64,000 nucleotides of DNA from Heterocephalus glaber. Its lineage: Eukaryota; Chordata; Mammalia; Rodentia; Bathyergidae. The stretch is taken from NCBI RefSeq assembly GCF_000247695.1, contig NW_004624752.1, positions 1,444,773 through 1,508,772 on the forward strand, in the 5' to 3' direction. Below the pieces are notes generated by a model, which worked only from the letters and a program-made list of their open reading frames with translations, had not been told where the DNA came from and did no database searches. A program made the position numbers and the translations under genes. Position 1 is the first letter of the stretch, and every line of letters begins with the position of its first letter. This document shows positions 58,840-64,000 of the stretch, piece after piece.

Positions 58840-59110
58840 AGTGCCCACCAACGTCCCCAGCTCATCAGCGCCGGATTTAATATGGCCAAATAAGGGATGC
58901 CTAGAGGAAACGGCCGACAGGAAATGGCTCCACAGCCTGAAAGTCCCTCACTGGAGTTTAATTTTTATTATTTGCATGAATATATGAGATACCGAGATAA
59001 GATCTTTCTAAATTAAGCGCTAAACTTAAATATTATAAAAACTTACATAGCTATAACTATTCATGATAATAACAAAATCAGATGGACTCACGGGGGGATT
59101 GGCAAAGCGG
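58840..59110. promoter_or_regulatory. Candidate regulatory island with CArG box and octamer
   Basis: Unique AT-rich island with an exact CArG box ccaaataagg at 58886-58895 and an exact reversed octamer ATTTGCAT at 58970-58977. Taat-rich sequence extends to 59080. Two complete, unrelated factor sites within 100 bases in a repeat-free island is suggestive but unproven. Confidence 0.35.
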
Positions 59111-59289
59111 TTTGGTTGAAGCCCAAGCCCTGGTCCCTGGAGGTGGTTCAAGTTGCCTGTCCTGGCCACCGGCCTGGCTTTTTCCCCTTGCTTGAGCCTG
59201 CTGCACGTGCATGTGTCAGTGCCCCCAACGGCCTGGCCTGTGACTATGGCCTGAGAGCTGACCGGGGGCAAAGCTGGCCAAAGATGCTG

Positions 59290-59910
59290 TTTTGTATTGT
59301 CTATCTTTTATTTTGTTTTTTAAAAAATTATACTTTATGTTTCTCATATCAGAGAAGTTATGTGATATTTAAGCTTGTGTGTCTGATTTATTTCACTCAA
59401 CATTATGGTCTCAAGCTGCATCCATTTTCCTACAAATAACTCAAATTTATCCCTTTTATGGCAGAGTAGTACTCCATTGTGTGTAAATACCACACTTTCT
59501 TTAGCCATCCATCTGTTGATGACTATACAGGCTGCTTCCAACCTTTAGCTCTGATGAGCTGTGCTGCTGTAACGTGGGTGTGCATGGATCACTGTAATAT
59601 GTCTTCACTCTTTGGGGAAGACACCTAGAAGGGAATGGCCGAGTTGAATGGGATTTCTAGTTTTAGTTTTTGGGGCCTGGGCTTGTTTCCTCATCTTCTA
59701 TTCCACTCCAGTGATCTGATGTCTGCCTTTGTGCCAGCACCATGCTGTTTTATCATTTTGGTTTTGTAGTATGACTTGAAACCTGGGATTATGATGCCTT
59801 CCGGTTTGTTTTTGTTGCCGGGGATTGCTTTTGCTACTCTGGGTCTCTTCTGGTTCCACATAAATCTTGGGTCATTTTCTCTAGTTTTGTGAAGAACTGA
59901 AGATATCCAG
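59290..59910 (-). mobile_element. LINE-1 3' end plus ORF2 fragment, antisense, internally deleted
   Basis: 59290-59670 matches the antisense L1 3' end: 'agtagtactccattgtgtgt' at 59464-59483 and 'ccatccatctgttgatgact' at 59504-59523. 59680-59905 jumps to an upstream ORF2 segment in the same orientation: 'gccagcaccatgctgtttta' at 59735-59754 and 'gttttgtagtatgacttga' near 59761. The order is consistent with one insertion that lost the DNA between. Better preserved than the L1M at 40-45 kb. Confidence 0.85.
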
Positions 59911-61289
59911 TTAAACAGAGACAGTCATGGCAGTCAGCCTTGGCTTATGAGAAGTGATCCACACAGTAATATTTGGGTGAAAAGCTGCAGAATCCGACAA
60001 GCAGCTATAGAGTGTGTAGATCTCAGGGAGACAGCAAGTCCTCCTGGCAGAGAAGGGTCTCTTTGATCTCTTGCCTGAGTGGCTGGTTCCCAGAACAGTT
60101 GTGTAAGAAGATGCCTGCCCCCGGCACTGCCTTGAGCACAGAGTGAAAGGTCTCTCAGGTGACATGGCACAGAGGGGCACTCTGGGTGCCACGGGGCACA
60201 GTGGGAACATGGCCTCTGCATGTGTGAGTCCTGGTGCCACAGGTCACCATGGAGACAGCTATGTGCCAGGCACATGACCTGGTTGGTATCTCCCCAAAGC
60301 CCTACCACTGCCTCCAAGCCATACCTACCCTACCTCACCGAATCCTGGGGGCTCGTCGGATTCCCTGACCAGGGCTCTGCAGCCCCTCTCTTGTGAGGAT
60401 TAAGCATCAAGTAGTGTGGTCTCACCAAGGCCTCCTGTGAGCTGAAGGTGGGGCTGGGCTGTTTCCATGACACATGGTGGGTGTAGGGAAGTAGATCCTC
60501 AAGGAAAACACCGAGGCACTGGCTGGGACTCCTGGAACAGCAGAGTGAGAACTCCCCCAAATCTGCTTCTCCATCAGAGATAAGAACATGGGCAGTGCCT
60601 ATCTAATCTCCCTGTTTAGGGCTCTGGATATTCATCCAAGGGCTCCAGCATCCCAAGAAGTGTTGTTCGGGAAAAACAGGTGGTGCTATAAGGATGGGGA
60701 GACCTAGCACTTTAACTAGCCCTGCACCCCTTGCCCTAGCTCTATGTTACCCTGGAAACCAGTGGCCTCACAGCAGCACCTGGGACCCAGCGGCCACTGG
60801 CTGGACAGAGTATGATGGGAACTCTTCAGAAAGCCTGGTGCCTAGAGAAATGTCACCCACCATGTGACATGCCTCACAGCTACCGGAAAAGCCCCATTCA
60901 CAAGGGTGGTCCTTACTTTACCAGATTCAGAGCATTTGTCACACACAATCAACAGAGACTGTTTAACACTGCAGCTGCCTGGGGCAGCTATAGCAGCCGG
61001 GAAAGGAAGAGGCTGAGAGAAACTTAAGGACGAACCCTAAGGAGTGAGATGTCCACAGGGAAGGTGAGAGGCTCCAACCCAGCCAGCAGGGACATAAGAT
61101 CCCACGAGTGCGCACACCGGCACACACCTAGGGAGAGTCCGCACAGGCCCTGACCTTTCATCTCTGCAGAGTTCAGAGCACAGAAAAGCCAGACGGGAAG
61201 GCTACGGTAGAGCTGTACCTGCCAGGCACTGAAATCATTCCCTGCCACGCCTCCATAGTCCTCTGCAGAGGCTGTGAGGCTACTGGCTT
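59911..61289. other. Unassigned sequence, possibly the 5' part of the following LINE-1
   Basis: Mixed composition. It lies directly upstream of a sense LINE-1 whose ORF1 region starts near 61290, so part of it could be that element's 5' UTR, but I cannot align it. A decayed MIR-like stretch may lie at 60560-60640. No gene recognised. Confidence 0.4.
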
Positions 61290-64000
61290 AGTGCGCTTCG
61301 AGAGAATGCTGTCCAATCATCCCCTGACCACTCAAACAGCAGCAGAGAGAACACTGACCTTTCAGAATTTGTCCAGGAAAACACTAGGAAAACAGCACTG
61401 CCAACCATGTCAACAAGCAATAATCACACACTCCAGGGAGGAGAGGGATCCTGACTCACAGAGATGCCATGCCACACTGCTTAGGATGCTCATCCTCCAG
61501 CAGGAAATTAGGACACGGGCAAATAAACAGAAAGTGTCACCATGTGCAAGAGTAAAGCAACAAATAGAAATGGTCCCTGAGGAATCCACATGTTGGACTT
61601 GGAGACAAGGACTTTTAAGCAAGACAATGCAGAGATCGTCATGAACTGAAGAAAGCGATGTCTAAAGAACTAAAGGATAGTGGCAGAATGAGCCAAGCCT
61701 TTGCAAGCCAGAGAATACCAATAAAATGAAAGAAATTATTTAAAAATAAAACTGAGTAAGATTTCAGAATTGAAAGTACAGTGACTCAAAGCAAACATTT
61801 ACTAGAGAGACCTAATAGAAGCTTCGGACTGACAGAAGCAATAGTAAGTGAACTTATAGATAAGTTGTTTTTATTACCCAATTTGAGGAACATGAAAAAG
61901 AAAGATAAAAGAAAATGAACAGAGCTCTGAGACCTGTGGAGCAAAATCAAATATAACAGCATGTGCATGATAAGAATCCCAACAAAAGAGCAGAAAAAGA
62001 AAGTGATAGAAATCAAATTTGAAGTAATGATGGCCCCAAACCCTCAAGCTTTATTGAAAAATATTCATCTACACATCTTAAAGCTCAATGAACTCGAAGC
62101 AGAATGAACTCACAGAGATCCACTTAGACACAGATCTGTTGAGACACAGACACAGCTAGAGGAAATGACTCACTTCATGTAAGGAATCTTCTGAAGATTA
62201 ACAGCTGACTTCTCATCAGAAAGCACAGAGGCCACAGGCAGGGCCATGATATATTCAAAGGGTGGAAGGAAAGACTATCAACCAAGAATTCAATCTTGAG
62301 CGAAACTATCTTTCAAAAATGAAGGAGAAATGAAATCAAATAAAGACGAAATAAAAGAAGCATCCTCAACCCTACAAAGCCTTCTCTGAGAAGCTCAGAG
62401 ATAATGTCACACTTAATGGTCCAAGGCAATTTTTTTCTTATGTAGTAGGAAATGTGATAAAGATGTCCATCCTGGCAACTTTCATTCAGGATTTTATTGG
62501 AATGTCTAGCCAGATAAATTAGTCAAGAATGAGAAATAAATGGTATTCAGATTTGAAAGGAGAAAGAGAACTGTATCTTTTTGCAGATAACATGTCTTTT
62601 ATGCAGTCAATCATAGAGGCACCCCTAAAAGCCCATTACAACTTACAAAGAAGTTTAGCAAGGTTGCAGGATACAAGATCAATATACAAAACTCAATTAT
62701 ATGTCTAAAAATTTGATTGTGTAGTAGTAATGTATGTTCCAAAATGAACTGAAGAAAATAATTGTACTTATAACAGCATCAAAAAGAAACAAATTTAACA
62801 ACAAAACATCAAGACTTCGACAACAAAAACCAGAAAATTTTGAAGGGGATTATGGAAGAGAAATTTAGATGAGAAGTGGATCTTATGTCATATTGACATA
62901 CAAATGACACAGGATAGTCAAAACATTTTTAATCACTTATCAGTTCAGTTGTTTAAATATAGAATGACTGAAAATTGCATATCTTTTCATTAATTTCTAT
63001 AAGCTAATATAACAGGAAATATAAAAATGACAATTTTATCAAACTTATTCAATACAAGAATCAACTGGTTAAAATAACACTTGCCTGAGCAATTCTTGGG
63101 ATAGTGAGTTACATAAACAAACACCTGCCTGAGTGATGTTCGAGGTAAAAAGTGAAGTGATTAAGAATAAAGAGCTTACTTTCCCCAGTTGTAAAACATA
63201 CCACAAAACCACTTTAATCAAGACAGCAAGAAAATAGCATAAGGACACACATAGATCAATTAAGTAAAATTGAAAGAACAGAAATAAATACTTATATTTT
63301 TGGTCTATTGATTTTCAACAGGATCACCAAGGGAAAATGATCAATAGTCTTAACCGATTGTGTTGGATCAATTGATATCTATAATGTCAAAAAATTCAGT
63401 TGAATCCCTACCACACACCATATAGAAAAATTAACTCAAAATTAATTCCAGAGCTAAATGTAAGGGCTAACACTTTTATACTACAAAGCTCTGAGAAAAA
63501 ATATAGAAGTCTCTATGACTTGAGTTACACAAAATTTCATAGATACTTTAGCAAAACCATACACTAGATAAGATTGACTTCACTAGTAATTATTGTACTT
63601 CAAAGGACAATATCAAAAAAAGGAGATGATCACAGAAGAGCATAAAATATTTGAAATTCACGTGTGTGATAAGGAATTTAAAACCAGAATATATAAAGAA
63701 CTTTTTACAACTGAATAACAATAGAACAAATAACCAAAGGAAAAATGGATTTAAATACACATTTCTCAAAGAAGATATCAAAATGACTAATAAGTACATG
63801 AAAAAATTAAAATCTGTAAGTATTATGGAAATGCAAATCAAAACAATAATAAAAACCTACCTCAGACCTACCTATAGGATGGTTAATTAAAATAAAAAGA
63901 TAGACAATACTGAGCATTGGTAAAAATGTGGAGGAACTGGAACTTTAATGATTTGTTGGTGGCAATATAAAATATTGCTCCCACTTGGGAAAACAATTTG
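61290..64000 (+). mobile_element. Ancient LINE-1 (L1M type), sense, running off the window
   Basis: ORF1-region blocks run in order from about 61500: 'acatgttggacttggagaca' at 61588-61607, 'gaccaaactgtgg'-type parts, and 'tcaaccaagaattcaatctt' at 62278-62297 with 'ttcaaaaatgaaggagaaa' after it. The reverse-transcriptase segment follows at 62440-62900, where the active-site motif reads L-Y-L-F-A-D-N-M (62571-62594), so the second catalytic Asp of FADD is lost. The ORF2 C-terminus and 3' region run from about 63190 to the edge ('gtggaggaactggaacttta' near 63930). A non-matching stretch at 62940-63190 interrupts it. Inactive. Confidence 0.85.

Noticed and set aside
62571..62594. Functional LINE-1 reverse transcriptase
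   Set aside because: The catalytic motif reads FADN rather than FADD, and the frame is interrupted on both sides.

Overview
This window reads as nuclear DNA from a rodent and shows no recognisable protein-coding gene, exon, tRNA or rRNA. The rodent call rests on its SINEs. There are four 7SL-derived B1 elements (about 10.9, 18.8, 34.8 and 51.2 kb) and five tRNA-like ID elements (about 7.4, 8.0, 20.5, 36.1 and 44.8 kb), beside mammal-wide MIR and LINE-1 relics. B1 plus ID narrows the source to rodents. The element sequences do not look like the youngest mouse or rat subfamilies, so a beaver, kangaroo-rat, squirrel or caviomorph relative is plausible, but I cannot settle which. The many open frames lie in GC-rich non-coding DNA or in old repeats. 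None carries a domain I recognise, and overlapping frames open on both strands argue against selection for coding.

Layout. 1-9 kb: unassigned sequence with a MIR relic, a GATA-type microsatellite joined to an ID element, and a second ID. 9-18 kb: GC-rich DNA with AT-rich islands at 9.3-9.9, 11.5-12.1, 13.9-14.1 and 16.8-17.2 kb that look like non-coding regulatory elements (homeodomain TAATTA cores, a perfect octamer, a CArG box). 18-25 kb: repeat-dense, with a B1, two copies of an unusual mariner-like element, an ID, and LINE-1 fragments at 20.7-22.4 and 24.5-24.7 kb. 25-40 kb: alternating GC-rich unassigned DNA, more islands (25.7, 31.4, 32.6, 37.6-38.2 kb), old antisense LINE-1 pieces (29.2-30.2, 33.75-34.25, 39.0-39.3 kb), a B1, and a well-preserved ID with a perfect target-site duplication. 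40.1-44.8 kb: one long antisense LINE-1 that runs in order from its 3' UTR to its 5' part. 44.8-59 kb: GC-rich DNA with a polypurine tract, a third mariner-like copy, a B1, MIR relics and further islands. 59.3-59.9 kb: antisense LINE-1. 61.3-64.0 kb: sense LINE-1 running off the window edge.

The most unusual item is the mariner-like family. All three copies (19.44-19.97, 23.75-24.30 and 48.34-48.71 kb) share one composite layout: an antisense piece of the transposase 3' end, an internal terminal-repeat-like sequence, a common spacer, and then (copies 1 and 2) a sense copy of the same 3' end. Sharing that junction implies the composite was amplified as a unit. The second theme is the set of AT-rich islands with developmental transcription-factor motifs in otherwise GC-rich DNA, which suggests the regulatory surroundings or an intron of a gene lying outside the window. 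Conservation could not be tested here, so that reading is inference.
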